34,787 bases of DNA from NCBI GenBank assembly GCA_007121335.1, contig SKLY01000271.1:1-34787 (forward strand), in the 5' to 3' direction. This document shows, piece by piece, positions 8,230 through 16,357 of this stretch (positions are counted from its first letter, which is position 1; the number at the start of each line of letters is the position of its first letter). Source of the DNA: Saprospiraceae bacterium (lineage in GTDB: Bacteria > Bacteroidota > Bacteroidia > Chitinophagales > Saprospiraceae). A program made the translations under genes and the position numbers. Below the pieces are notes generated by a model, which was not told where the DNA came from, did not search any database, and saw nothing but the letters and a program-made list of their open reading frames with translations.

Positions 8230-8739
8230 ATGCGCCAATACGAAGTAACATTTATCGTAGATCCGGTTTTGTCAGATGAAGAGATCAAATCCACTCTCAA
8301 AACTTACCAGGACATGTTGTCCAAAGAGGGTGGTGAGATAGTTCACACCGAAGAAATGGGCTTGCGCCAGCTCGCCTATCCCATCAACAGGAGAAATTCG
8401 GGTGTCTATTACTGCGTGGAATTCAAACTGGAGTCACCTTCTTTTATCGACAAGCTGGAACTTTCACTGCGCCGTGACGAGAGAGTCATGCGCTTTTTAA
8501 CTACCTCACTTGACAAATACGGAGTGAAGTACAATGACGACAAGCGGAAAGGCTTGATCGGTAAGAAAAAGGACAAAGACAAGGACAAGGAAAGTCAGCA
8601 GGACGAGCAAAAAGCCAAATCCGATTCCGGCAAGCCAAAAACCAATGAAAAGGAGGCTGTGAAGAAAGTAGTGGCCGCCAAACAGGTATTGGAAGCTGTA
8701 AAGGATACTGACGACAAAGACGTCCAGGAAGAAGAATAA
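8230..8739 (+). CDS. rpsF: 30S ribosomal protein bS6, with long charged C-terminal tail
   Basis: MRQYEVTFIVDPVLSDEEIK and 'LRQLAYPINRRNSGVYYCVEF' identify the bS6 fold, which pairs with bS18 on the platform of the 30S subunit. The family core is about 100 residues. Here it is followed by about 70 residues of alternating Lys and Asp/Glu (KKKDKDKDKESQQDEQKAK and onward) ending in QEEE. A TTG at 8221 is in frame, but the ATG at 8230 gives the canonical MRQYE start. It is the first gene of rpsF-rpsR-rplI. Confidence 0.97.
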   Translation: MRQYEVTFIVDPVLSDEEIKSTLKTYQDMLSKEGGEIVHTEEMGLRQLAYPINRRNSGVYYCVEFKLESPSFIDKLELSLRRDERVMRFLTTSLDKYGVKYNDDKRKGLIGKKKDKDKDKESQQDEQKAKSDSGKPKTNEKEAVKKVVAAKQVLEAVKDTDDKDVQEEE

Positions 8740-8765
8740 TTTATTCACGCAAAAATTAAATCATT

Positions 8766-9032
8766 ATGGCATCTAGAGATGATATAAAGTTTCTCAGCAA
8801 TCCCACCATCGGGCAAAGAAGAGATAAATACTGCCGCTTTAAGCGATTTGGAATCAAGTACATCGATTACAAAGACCCTGATTTTCTTCTTCAGTTTGTC
8901 AATGAACAGGGCAAATTGCTGCCGCGAAGAATCACAGGCAACTCTTTGAAGTATCAGAGAAAAGTCGCCACCGCGGTTAAAAGAGCCAGACACCTGGCCA
9001 TGCTCCCTTATGTGACGGATCAATTGAAGTAA
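8766..9032 (+). CDS. rpsR: 30S ribosomal protein bS18
   Basis: The 88-residue product contains 'YCRFKRFGIKYIDYKDPDFL' and RRITGNSLKYQRKVATAVKR, the conserved RNA-binding core of bS18, which forms a heterodimer with bS6 in the small subunit. The length is normal. It lies 26 bases after rpsF and is co-transcribed with it. Confidence 0.98.
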   Translation: MASRDDIKFLSNPTIGQRRDKYCRFKRFGIKYIDYKDPDFLLQFVNEQGKLLPRRITGNSLKYQRKVATAVKRARHLAMLPYVTDQLK

Positions 9033-9078
9033 GGTTGTATCCGCATTTTTTATCGTTCATTTACCAAATTTGCAAAAG

Positions 9079-9525
9079 ATGGAAATAATTCTTTTAGAAG
9101 AAATAGAAAAAGTGGGCGCCAAGCACGAAGTGGTTACTGTAAAACCCGGCTATGGCAGAAATTATCTCATTCCCCAGGGGAAAGCGATCCTGGCCAACAA
9201 AAGCAATATGGCCAGACTCAATGAGATGATCCGTCAGGAACAGGCCCGCGAAGACAAAAAAGTTGCTGAGTATCAGGAAATCGCTGATAAGATTCAGGGC
9301 GAAGTGCTCAAGATCGGTGCTAAAGCCGGTACTTCCGGAAAGATCTTCGGCTCGGTTACCAACGTTCAAATCTCTCAGGCCATCAAGGACCTGTTTGCCA
9401 TTGAAGTGGACCGAAGAAAAATTGACATTCCCGAAGAGGTTAAAACTCTGGGCACTTATCACGCAACCATCAACTTTCACCCGGATGTGACCTGTCAGGT
9501 CAGTTTTGAGGTGGTGGAAGAGTGA
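9079..9525 (+). CDS. rplI: 50S ribosomal protein bL9
   Basis: MEIILLEEIEKVGAKHEVV and VKPGYGRNYLIPQGKA are the N-terminal rRNA-binding domain of bL9. A long helix (residues about 50-75) links to the C-terminal domain, where 'GKIFGSVTNVQISQAIK' is conserved. The ATG at 9079 gives the canonical MEIILL start; a TTG at 9070 would only add three residues. The length of 148 residues is typical. Last gene of the operon, followed by a hairpin terminator at 9576-9604. Confidence 0.98.
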   Translation: MEIILLEEIEKVGAKHEVVTVKPGYGRNYLIPQGKAILANKSNMARLNEMIRQEQAREDKKVAEYQEIADKIQGEVLKIGAKAGTSGKIFGSVTNVQISQAIKDLFAIEVDRRKIDIPEEVKTLGTYHATINFHPDVTCQVSFEVVEE

Positions 9526-9575
9526 TGTGTGACTGTATTCAGTGCAGTAAATTACTTGTAACAAAATAACAGCCG

Positions 9576-9604
9576 GCCCTCTTCCCCAAAAGGAAGGGGG
9601 CTTT
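9576..9604 (+). terminator. Hairpin terminator of the rpsF-rpsR-rplI operon
   Basis: GCCCTCTTCC (9576-9585) pairs with GGAAGGGGGC (9592-9601) over ten base pairs, including one G-T, around the loop CCAAAA. It is followed by TTTGTT. It sits 50 bases after the rplI stop. Confidence 0.75.
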
Positions 9605-9639
9605 GTTGGTTTACAGCTATTTTTAAATAAAACCTAACT

Positions 9640-10290
9640 GTGGTAGAAATCAAAGCCTGTAAAGTCAGTAACCTAACCGATGCTCGCTATTTCTCAGCCA
9701 AAGGCGCCTCCATTATGGGTTTTGACCTGGACCCGAATTCCCCGGATTTTGTCTCCCCCGACAAACTGCACGCAATTGTGGAATGGGTCGATGGCGTCGA
9801 TTTGGCAGGTGAATTTGGGCTGAATAAGCCGGACGAAATTGCACACCTGGCCAACACACTCAATCTGAATTTCATACAACTGCCCCACTTTGCAGATCCC
9901 GCCGATGCGTTGGAATTAAAAGACCACAAGATCATTTGGCGAATGGCAGTCGAACCTAACCAATCACCTGAAGACCTGGCCGCCGGAATAACGGACCGGG
10001 CTCCATTGGCCTGGGCTGTGGAATTGGATTTCGACCCCGCAGGGATTGACCCCTTTGATCCGAGCTTTTTATCCACTGAAGACCTCAATGAATTGCTGTC
10101 GTTGCAGCGCATTTTCATCAAGGGCCCTTTTTCCTTAAAAACCATTGACAGAATCCAGGACTTGCAAAGCCTTCCGGCCCTGAGTTTTTCGGGAGGAGAT
10201 GAGGAAAAGACAGGCTTTAAATCCTATGAAGCCATCGACGATATCCTCGACCATCTCGAGGAAAAAGAACTCTACGATCCCTACCGTTAA
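9640..10290 (+). CDS. Divergent TrpF-like (phosphoribosylanthranilate isomerase-like) TIM-barrel protein
   Basis: The start is GTG at 9640. The beginning VEIKACKVSNLTDARYFSAK aligns with the TrpF opening (KICGITNLEDA...), keeping the catalytic Cys at residue 7. IMGFDLDPNSPDFVSP corresponds to the GFvF...SPR.v region, and the end 'LSFSGGDEEKTGFKSYEAID' corresponds to the VSSGVE...G.KD phosphate-binding loop of true TrpF. Asp130 could be the general acid. The usual LAGGL loop is replaced (FIKGPFSLKTIDRI). No other trp gene is nearby, so it may be a paralogue with another substrate. It lies downstream of the rplI terminator and should have its own promoter, which I did not find. Confidence 0.6.
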   Translation: MVEIKACKVSNLTDARYFSAKGASIMGFDLDPNSPDFVSPDKLHAIVEWVDGVDLAGEFGLNKPDEIAHLANTLNLNFIQLPHFADPADALELKDHKIIWRMAVEPNQSPEDLAAGITDRAPLAWAVELDFDPAGIDPFDPSFLSTEDLNELLSLQRIFIKGPFSLKTIDRIQDLQSLPALSFSGGDEEKTGFKSYEAIDDILDHLEEKELYDPYR

Positions 10291-10531
10291 TTCGTATTTT
10301 TCAAGCTGGTTTCGGAACACTTTTTTGGTTGATTAGCTCTGTGGCAAAGGAGACATGCCCACTCTCTTTCCCAAACTATTTAACAACCCTCCCGTTTGGT
10401 TTTTGAAAACTTTTTTAAACGCTAAAGTTTCCCGCTTTTGGAAAGTGCGGAATGCTGTAATAGCCCATAACTGCTGAACTATATTAATGCATTTGCGGTG
10501 AAACTTTGGACTAACGATAAAATCTACAACA

Positions 10532-11278
10532 ATGAAACATACATATAAAGTCACCGGAATGACCTGTGGAGCCTGTGTGAGTCGGGTAAAGGAGGAACTG
10601 GGCAAAGTGGAGGGTGTGAAAAATGTGGAAGTGAGTCTGAAGGATAAATCGGCCACTGTGGAGATGAAAAACCATATTTCCACCGAGGCACTGGACGAGC
10701 AACTCGCTGAAAATACCCACTACCGGATTGAAGGAGAAATTGAATCGCCGGAGGCGCCTGCTTCCGACCCTGTAGCACTTGGAAATGAAGAGCAGAAGAG
10801 CAAGTGGCAAACATATAAGCCCCTCATCCTGATATTCGTATTCCTGTTGATATCCGCCACAGCCGGGACTTTTGACGGGCAGACCATCGATCTGAGGAAT
10901 TGGATGCACGCCTTCATGGCCGGTTTTTTCATAACCTTTTCCTTTTTTAAATTCCTTGATCTCAGGGGATTTGCGGACAGTTATGCCACCTACGATGTAC
11001 TGGCCTCCAGAGTCAGAGGATACGGCTACGTCTATCCATTTTTGGAGTTGGCCCTCGGTCTTGCCTATTTGGCGGGTATATTTTTAACTGAAGTTTACAT
11101 CGCCACCATAATTCTCATGGCATTTGGCAGCATCGGAGTGATTCAGGCTGTTTTTAGCAAAAACACCATTCGCTGCGCCTGCCTGGGTGTGGTATTCAAT
11201 CTGCCGATGAGTACGGTGACCATCATAGAAAACGGGCTTATGGTCGCAATGGCAACAGCTATGTTAATGATGGGCTGA
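10532..11278 (+). CDS. HMA metal-binding domain fused to MauE/DoxX-like redox membrane domain
   Basis: Residues 1-70 form a heavy-metal-associated domain: GMTCGACVSRV with the metal-binding Cys12 and Cys15. A linker of about 30 residues follows, then a four-helix membrane domain (about 95-248) of the MauE/DoxX type, containing a cysteine pair in NTIRCACLGVVFN. HMA domains carry copper or other soft metals; MauE-like domains are linked to thiol-disulfide exchange in the membrane. The fusion suggests a metal-linked redox protein (inference). No P-type ATPase or copper gene adjoins it. A weak -7 candidate (TGCATTTGC) lies at 10488-10496. Confidence 0.8.
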   Translation: MKHTYKVTGMTCGACVSRVKEELGKVEGVKNVEVSLKDKSATVEMKNHISTEALDEQLAENTHYRIEGEIESPEAPASDPVALGNEEQKSKWQTYKPLILIFVFLLISATAGTFDGQTIDLRNWMHAFMAGFFITFSFFKFLDLRGFADSYATYDVLASRVRGYGYVYPFLELALGLAYLAGIFLTEVYIATIILMAFGSIGVIQAVFSKNTIRCACLGVVFNLPMSTVTIIENGLMVAMATAMLMMG

Positions 11279-11751
11279 TTGGCTGAGGGCAGCTCAACGG
11301 AATCCGGTGAGGTTGCTGGGTAACTACTCAAGTATGAAAAAACCCTTTCACGGGCTGAAAAAATGGATGTTTGACAGCCTTCCGGCAGAAAATCAGGCGA
11401 TTTTTGTACAATATCCCGGCAGGATAATGGGATATTTGCGGTCAAAGGTTAATTTTGTTTTCAGAAATTCCGGTTGCCATTAGGTGGCCAGGAGTTTGTA
11501 TTGCAAAATGGCAGCAGTAGGAATGCAAGTACAGGTCCAAATGAACGACCCATAACTGCGATTCCTTTGGTTGTTGGAAAGCGGGTGGTCAATGGATTTT
11601 GCCCGGATCTTAAATAAATTAAACGAGGGAATGTGGTTCCTGACATGTTTTTGGTCCCTTTTTGGAGAAGGGGATTGAGGAGATGCCGGGACTGGATTCC
11701 CTAAATCATCGGATTTTTTGCATATCATATGCAAGCAAAAATTTTTTATCA
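11279..11751 (+). other. Gene-free stretch upstream of dnaN
   Basis: I see no coding signal in these 473 bases. GATATTTGC at 11431-11439 matches the -7 consensus at all but one position and could serve dnaN through a long leader. The palindrome at 11718-11734 is listed separately. Confidence 0.5.
11718..11734. promoter_or_regulatory. 17-base perfect palindrome just upstream of dnaN
   Basis: TTGCATAT and ATATGCAA flank a central C, ending 17 bases before the dnaN ATG. The position suggests an operator or an mRNA hairpin that could affect initiation. No binding protein can be named. Confidence 0.4.
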
Positions 11752-12870
11752 ATGAAGCTAGTAATATCCTCGAAAAGTTTGCTTTCAGCCTTGCAGCGTG
11801 CATCAGGTGCAGTTGCAGTCAATTCAAAGCTTTTGCCCATATCAGAGTACTACCTGCTGGAAGTTACCGGCACGAAGCTACTCGTTTACGCTACCAATAC
11901 TGAAATATCGATTCAAACGGAGGCCAGTATAGTGGAAGCTGAGGGTGACTTTGCAGTGGCCCTTCCCTCGGTCATCATCACAGAGGCCCTCAAAAGTATG
12001 CCGGACCACCCAATAAGTCTGAATGTGGACGAAAATACCAGCAAAGTAGAGATGACCTCTGAGTTTGGAAAGTATGAGCTCACGGGTCAGCCAGGAGGGG
12101 ATTTTCCCAATATTGCTGAATTGCCGGAAGAGGACGGCATTGATTTTCCCGCGGAATTTTTTGAAATGGGGTTCAGGCAGACCCAGGTAGCTGCACTCTC
12201 GGATGAAATGAGAAAAGCTATGAGTGGGGTTTCCTTAAAAGTCGAGGATGGCAAACTCGTTTTTGCGGCCACCGACGGGCACCGTCTGATAAAAAACGTC
12301 TTCTACACCGAATCAGGCGGGCTTGAAAAACAGGTTTTGCTTCCGCGGAAAAGCCTTATGGGTGCACTGAGACCTCTGTTAAAAGAAGGGGAGGATATCA
12401 ACATACGTTTCAGCAAGGAAAACATATTTTTCGCCACCTCACAGGGGTTATTGGTCTGCAGACTGGTTGATCAGACTTTCCCCAATTACGAGAGTGTCAT
12501 TCCACAGGACAATCCCAACAAGCTGTACCTCGATCGCCTGGATTTTATAAATACCCTTAAGCGGATTTCGCTTTTTTCCAACCAGACCACCTACCAGGTG
12601 ATCATGGACCTAAAGCCGCAAAGCCTGACCATCTCTTCCAGAGACATTGACTTCCAGCGCTCAGGAGACGAACAGTTTCCCTGTACCTACGAGGGCGAAG
12701 ACATGACGGTCAGTTTCAACGGACGCTTTCTCATCGAAATGCTCAGTGTGCTGGAAAGTGAACAGGTGCGCGTTGATCTACTGGACAACAAACGGGCAAC
12801 CCTCATTTTCCCTGAAGAAAAAGTGGAGGGTCAGGATATAACTATGCTGATCATGCCAGTTGTTACTTAA
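11752..12870 (+). CDS. dnaN: DNA polymerase III beta subunit (sliding clamp)
   Basis: The clamp encircles DNA and tethers polymerase III. MKLVISSKSLLSALQRASGA is the family N-terminus, and the three-domain protein of 372 residues is normal in length. Further landmarks are 'FAATDGHRLIKN', 'RFSKENIFFATSQGLLVCRL' and the C-terminal MLIMPVVT, part of the protein-binding groove. An upstream in-frame ATG at 11662 adds 30 unrelated residues and would span the palindrome at 11718, so the ATG at 11752 is preferred. dnaA is not adjacent, as is usual in this phylum. Confidence 0.97.
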   Translation: MKLVISSKSLLSALQRASGAVAVNSKLLPISEYYLLEVTGTKLLVYATNTEISIQTEASIVEAEGDFAVALPSVIITEALKSMPDHPISLNVDENTSKVEMTSEFGKYELTGQPGGDFPNIAELPEEDGIDFPAEFFEMGFRQTQVAALSDEMRKAMSGVSLKVEDGKLVFAATDGHRLIKNVFYTESGGLEKQVLLPRKSLMGALRPLLKEGEDINIRFSKENIFFATSQGLLVCRLVDQTFPNYESVIPQDNPNKLYLDRLDFINTLKRISLFSNQTTYQVIMDLKPQSLTISSRDIDFQRSGDEQFPCTYEGEDMTVSFNGRFLIEMLSVLESEQVRVDLLDNKRATLIFPEEKVEGQDITMLIMPVVT

Positions 12871-12881
12871 GGGGCGCAGTA

Positions 12882-12927
12882 GAAAGTGGGAAAGTACAAA
12901 GTTCGGAAAGTGGGAAAGTACAAAGTT
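12882..12927 (+). repeat. Short direct repeats with GAAAGTGGGAAAGTACAAAG units
   Basis: Two identical 22-base units (12882-12903 and 12906-12927) are separated by CG, giving a 24-base period. A third, imperfect unit lies at 13039-13064 (CGGAAAGTGGGAAAGTGG). Purine-rich repeats of this kind are common intergenic debris in some Bacteroidota; no function is apparent. Confidence 0.7.
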
Positions 12928-12961
12928 GATAATTGCGGATAGGATTTGAATAAATTCGGTT

Positions 12962-12990
12962 GTAGGGACGCAATGCCTTGCGGCCGCTAC
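12962..12990. repeat. Decayed palindromic intergenic repeat
   Basis: GTAGGGACGCAA at the left and TTGCGGCCGCTAC at the right form an imperfect inverted repeat around TGCC. Palindromes starting GTAGGGACGC are familiar dispersed repeats in several bacterial phyla. This copy has lost some pairing. Confidence 0.45.
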
Positions 12991-13094
12991 ATGGTTCTAA
13001 TCTCTTGCATAAGACCTTATTTTTTAGACAGTGAAATGTTCGGAAAGTGGGAAAGTGGAAAGTTATGAAATTACGTAAATGGTTAATATCTGTA

Positions 13095-13116
13095 GATATG
13101 CACGGCCGTGCATATC
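13095..13116. repeat. Perfect 22-bp palindrome
   Basis: The left half GATATGCACGG is followed directly by its complement CCGTGCATATC, with no mismatch or spacer. It lies 225 bases after dnaN and 396 bases before the peptidase gene. It could be an operator for a dimeric protein or part of a mobile repeat. Confidence 0.6.
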
Positions 13117-13512
13117 ATTTTCCACATCAACCCTGTATCCTATATTCTATTAATAACCAATGGTTTAAATACCTTCTTCCAGATCCAGATTAGAAACCAG
13201 TATCCTTAGATACGTACGACCATGTGCATTTTACCTCCCATAAATTTTATCACCCATTTTCAGGTCAATAATTATTAGCGATTATTTGTTACATTTTGAA
13301 CTTGTCCATCAAGACAAAAAGTAAGAGTAGTAAAATATATGCGGTTAATCAGATTTGCAACAACCAGTGATTGAGTCAATTAGAAATAGGACAGATGGCA
13401 TTGTGCCAGTTGGTTGGCAAACTGGAAGATAAATTTCTGACAACTTTGGCTCAATTGGCTTATGAAATTCAGCTTAGTAATCGTTTAACTATCAGGTACT
13501 AAAAAATCATTC

Positions 13513-16179
13513 ATGAAGCGAACCAATTATTACTTCGGTCAACAGTTGTTGCTGTTGGCTGCCCTTTTTGTCGCGGCCTGTTCTCCCGGTCCCGCTGAGA
13601 CGGTAACACCCTATGCAGAGAATGGAGACCGGGAATTCAGACAGCTCGACACCCTGAGCATAACTGCCCCACCAGTCAGCTACTCGCAATCTGTGGAAAA
13701 AATGATTGCAGAACTCGAGGGCAGGATTTACCAGGGCACTTATGAAAAAAGGGCCAATCTGGTACACACTGTGTTGGATATCTCCTTCAACTGGGAGGAG
13801 CGCTCCGTACCCGGGCAGGCAACACTCACTCTGACACCCTGGTTCTACGATATAGATCGTGTGAGATTGGACGCCAAAACATTTGAACTGCATCAAATTT
13901 CACTTGGTCCCGACGGCCCTGAGTTGGAGTACGATTACGATGGGGTCGATCTTTACATTCATTTGGATCAAACCTACTCAAGGGGAGACACCTTTGAATT
14001 ATTCATCGATTACGAAGCTTTTCCATACAGGGAGCGGGCCGATGGTTTTCAGCCGGCGCGCATCCAAAGGGGTATCTTTTTTATCAATCACACCGGCGAA
14101 CAAAAACACCTTCCAAGACAGATTTGGACCCAGGGACAGACAGAGTACAACTCCAATTGGTTTCCCACCATTGACAGGCCCAATGTGAGAACTACCCAGG
14201 AGATGTTTATCACCGTGGAGGACGATTTATACACCCTGACCAATGGTGTGCTGGTGGGATCTGAAGAAGTCGGGGACGGCCTCCGCAGGGATCATTTTAA
14301 GTTGGACCTACCCCATCCTCCCTATCTTTTCATGTTGGCCATCGGGGAAAATTACACCGTGGTGGAAGACGAGTGGAATGGCATACCCCTGGAGTACATT
14401 GTAGAGGAGGAATACGAGGAGTACGCGGCCGATATTTTTGGCAACACCCATCAGATGTTTGAGTTTTTCACGGAAATTGCCGGCATGGAATACCCCTGGC
14501 CCAGGTACAGTCAGATTACAGTGAGGGACTTTGTAGCCGGGGCGATGGAAAACACCACTGCGGTTATTTTTGGTGAACAGGTGCAGCGACCCCTGATCGA
14601 CCTCCGGGACAGAAACAACGACGCCATAGTGGCCCACGAGTTGATCCACCACTGGTTTGGCAACATTGTCACCTGCGAGAACTGGGCGAGTCTTACCCTG
14701 AACGAGGGATTCGCCAGTTTCACTGAAACCCTCTGGCAGGAGCACTTTTACGGACCGGATGCGGCCGGGGAAGACAGGGCCGATAAGCGCGCTGCCTATT
14801 TTAACGAAACCACACATTTCGTCCGTCCGCTCTTGAATTTTGAATACGAGGACAACGAGGAGATGTTTGACCGCCACAGCTACAACAAGGGCGGCCTGGT
14901 ACTTCAGATGTTGAGACACCTGGTTGGGGATGAGGCATTTTTTGCCTCCTGGCAGCGCTATTTGAAGGACAATCAATTCTCCGCAGTGGAGGTGCACGAC
15001 CTGCGACTGGCATTTGAGGAAGTGACCGGAAAGGACCTCAATATCTTTTTCGACCAGTGGTTTTTTCAAAAAGGCCACCCGGTCATTCAGGTTTCACACA
15101 ATTACGACTCTGTATCAAACACCCTCATACTGACCGTGGAACAGATTCAGAGTCCGGTAGAATGGTATCCGGTCTTTCAGTTTCCCGTCTCCGTGGATAT
15201 TCACCTGGAGGGGGGCTACAAAGTGGAGGTGGACATGCACATTGACAGACGAAAAACCCAGTTGCTGGTGGATTGTCCCGCGCCTCCGGTTTGGATAAAT
15301 TTTGATGTGGAGGACTACCTGCTTGCAGAAGTTTCAATGAAGGAAGAAAGGGACATGGACAGTTACCTTGCCCAGTACCAGCTTGGCACTTCTTTCTCGG
15401 ATCGCTATACTGCCGCCCGACAATTGCGTATTTTCGGACAGGATGTACCGGAGGAATACCTGGACATGTTGCTGGAAGACCCCTCGGGCAGAATTAGAAA
15501 CATCGCAATGGACAGCTATGGCGGTTGGTATGTGGACAACCGTCCCGACAAATTGATAGAGATGGCGCGCGGAGATGAAAATACCATCGTCCGCGCCAAC
15601 GCCCTGCGAATTTTGGAAATGTTTGGATACCCCGCTGTGCCACTTTTGGCCGAAGAATTACTGGAAGAGGGCTATTCGGCAGCGATAATCAGTGCGGCAC
15701 TGGAAGTCCTCTACTACCGTGCACCGGAAATGGGACTTGAACTGGCGGCCAATTACGAGGAAACCCTGAGTTCAACCGTATTGATGTCCGTTGCTTCTAT
15801 TTATGCCTCAGGTGGAGGTAACGAACAAAACGCCTTTTTCCGAAACAACTACCACAAACTGCGCGGATTTGCAATCACCAACTTCTTCACCAGGTTCTCC
15901 GACATGCTCAAATCCCAAACCCCCGGGGAGGTCATGGAGGAACACGATTGGTTGTTGGAATTGGCAACCGACAGACGACAGGGTTCTTTCGTCAGATACG
16001 GGGCCACCACCGTTTTAACCAACACACTGGAGCGGTTTGAAAAAAAGGTAGAACAGGAGGAGGATCCCGCATTTTTGAAGGAGAGCATACAGCGGCTGGA
16101 ACGCAGCCTGGAAGCCATTGTGGAGAGTCAGCAAAGCCCGAGAATGCGCAGTATGATTGAAAACTTGTTGGGACAGTAA
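13513..16179 (+). CDS. M1-family zinc aminopeptidase, lipoprotein
   Basis: This metallopeptidase removes N-terminal residues from peptides. A lipoprotein signal ends at ALFVAAC. Then come the M1 N-terminal beta domain, the GAMEN exopeptidase motif at residues 343-347, the zinc site HELIH at 375-379 with Glu398 in NEGF (exact HEXXH-x18-E), and the catalytic Tyr457 in HSYNKGG. All catalytic residues are intact. Residues about 620-880 are helical and HEAT-like ('DPSGRIRNIAMDSYGGWY'), as in other M1 C-terminal domains. At 888 residues it is full length. The lipid anchor places it outside the cytoplasm, probably feeding on extracellular or periplasmic peptides. A weak terminator follows at 16211. 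Confidence 0.93.
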   Translation: MKRTNYYFGQQLLLLAALFVAACSPGPAETVTPYAENGDREFRQLDTLSITAPPVSYSQSVEKMIAELEGRIYQGTYEKRANLVHTVLDISFNWEERSVPGQATLTLTPWFYDIDRVRLDAKTFELHQISLGPDGPELEYDYDGVDLYIHLDQTYSRGDTFELFIDYEAFPYRERADGFQPARIQRGIFFINHTGEQKHLPRQIWTQGQTEYNSNWFPTIDRPNVRTTQEMFITVEDDLYTLTNGVLVGSEEVGDGLRRDHFKLDLPHPPYLFMLAIGENYTVVEDEWNGIPLEYIVEEEYEEYAADIFGNTHQMFEFFTEIAGMEYPWPRYSQITVRDFVAGAMENTTAVIFGEQVQRPLIDLRDRNNDAIVAHELIHHWFGNIVTCENWASLTLNEGFASFTETLWQEHFYGPDAAGEDRADKRAAYFNETTHFVRPLLNFEYEDNEEMFDRHSYNKGGLVLQMLRHLVGDEAFFASWQRYLKDNQFSAVEVHDLRLAFEEVTGKDLNIFFDQWFFQKGHPVIQVSHNYDSVSNTLILTVEQIQSPVEWYPVFQFPVSVDIHLEGGYKVEVDMHIDRRKTQLLVDCPAPPVWINFDVEDYLLAEVSMKEERDMDSYLAQYQLGTSFSDRYTAARQLRIFGQDVPEEYLDMLLEDPSGRIRNIAMDSYGGWYVDNRPDKLIEMARGDENTIVRANALRILEMFGYPAVPLLAEELLEEGYSAAIISAALEVLYYRAPEMGLELAANYEETLSSTVLMSVASIYASGGGNEQNAFFRNNYHKLRGFAITNFFTRFSDMLKSQTPGEVMEEHDWLLELATDRRQGSFVRYGATTVLTNTLERFEKKVEQEEDPAFLKESIQRLERSLEAIVESQQSPRMRSMIENLLGQ

Positions 16180-16210
16180 GTTGTTCCTTGAATCGACTGC
16201 ACTCCTGAAT

Positions 16211-16230
16211 CTGCTTTTGCAGGTTTTTTT
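16211..16230 (+). terminator. Weak hairpin terminator after the M1 peptidase gene
   Basis: CTGC (16211-16214), loop TTTT and GCAG (16219-16222) are followed by G and seven T. The stem is only four base pairs, so the assignment is tentative. Confidence 0.4.
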
Positions 16231-16328
16231 GAAAAGGGGAAAGTCACAGGATTTTAAAAAAACGGCCCAAAGAGGCGAGATAACTTCAATAGAGTCAGCG
16301 GAATACAAGCCGGTTTGCTGAAATTCCG

Positions 16329-16337
16329 TACCTTTGC
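16329..16337 (+). promoter_or_regulatory. -7 promoter element of mnmG
   Basis: TACCTTTGC is an exact TAnnTTTG match ending 20 bases before the ATG at 16358. It overlaps the in-frame TTG at 16334, which therefore cannot be the translation start. Confidence 0.65.
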
Positions 16338-16357
16338 GGGCCAAAAGAGAAGCTGAT

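Larger units (their letters stand above)
12871..13512 (+). other. Gene-free, repeat-rich stretch between dnaN and the M1 peptidase
   Basis: No coding frame is credible in these 642 bases. The stretch holds three short direct repeats, a decayed palindromic repeat (12962-12990), a perfect 22-bp palindrome (13095-13116) and a small hairpin with arms CCAGTT/AACTGG at 13406-13425. The rest is AT-rich. No exact -7 element for the peptidase gene was found. Confidence 0.55.

Noticed and set aside
11340-11360. Possible minus-strand terminator CCCG-loop-GGG with T-run upstream of dnaN
   Set aside because: The stem is only three to four base pairs and no minus-strand gene ends nearby.
13119-13127. TTTTCCACA resembling a DnaA box near dnaN
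   Set aside because: It is a single site with a mismatch to TTATCCACA and no cluster. Together with the absence of dnaA it does not support a replication origin.
14308-15078. 256-codon open frame on the minus strand
   Set aside because: It is antisense to the zinc-site region of the M1 peptidase, whose catalytic motifs are intact. No independent evidence.
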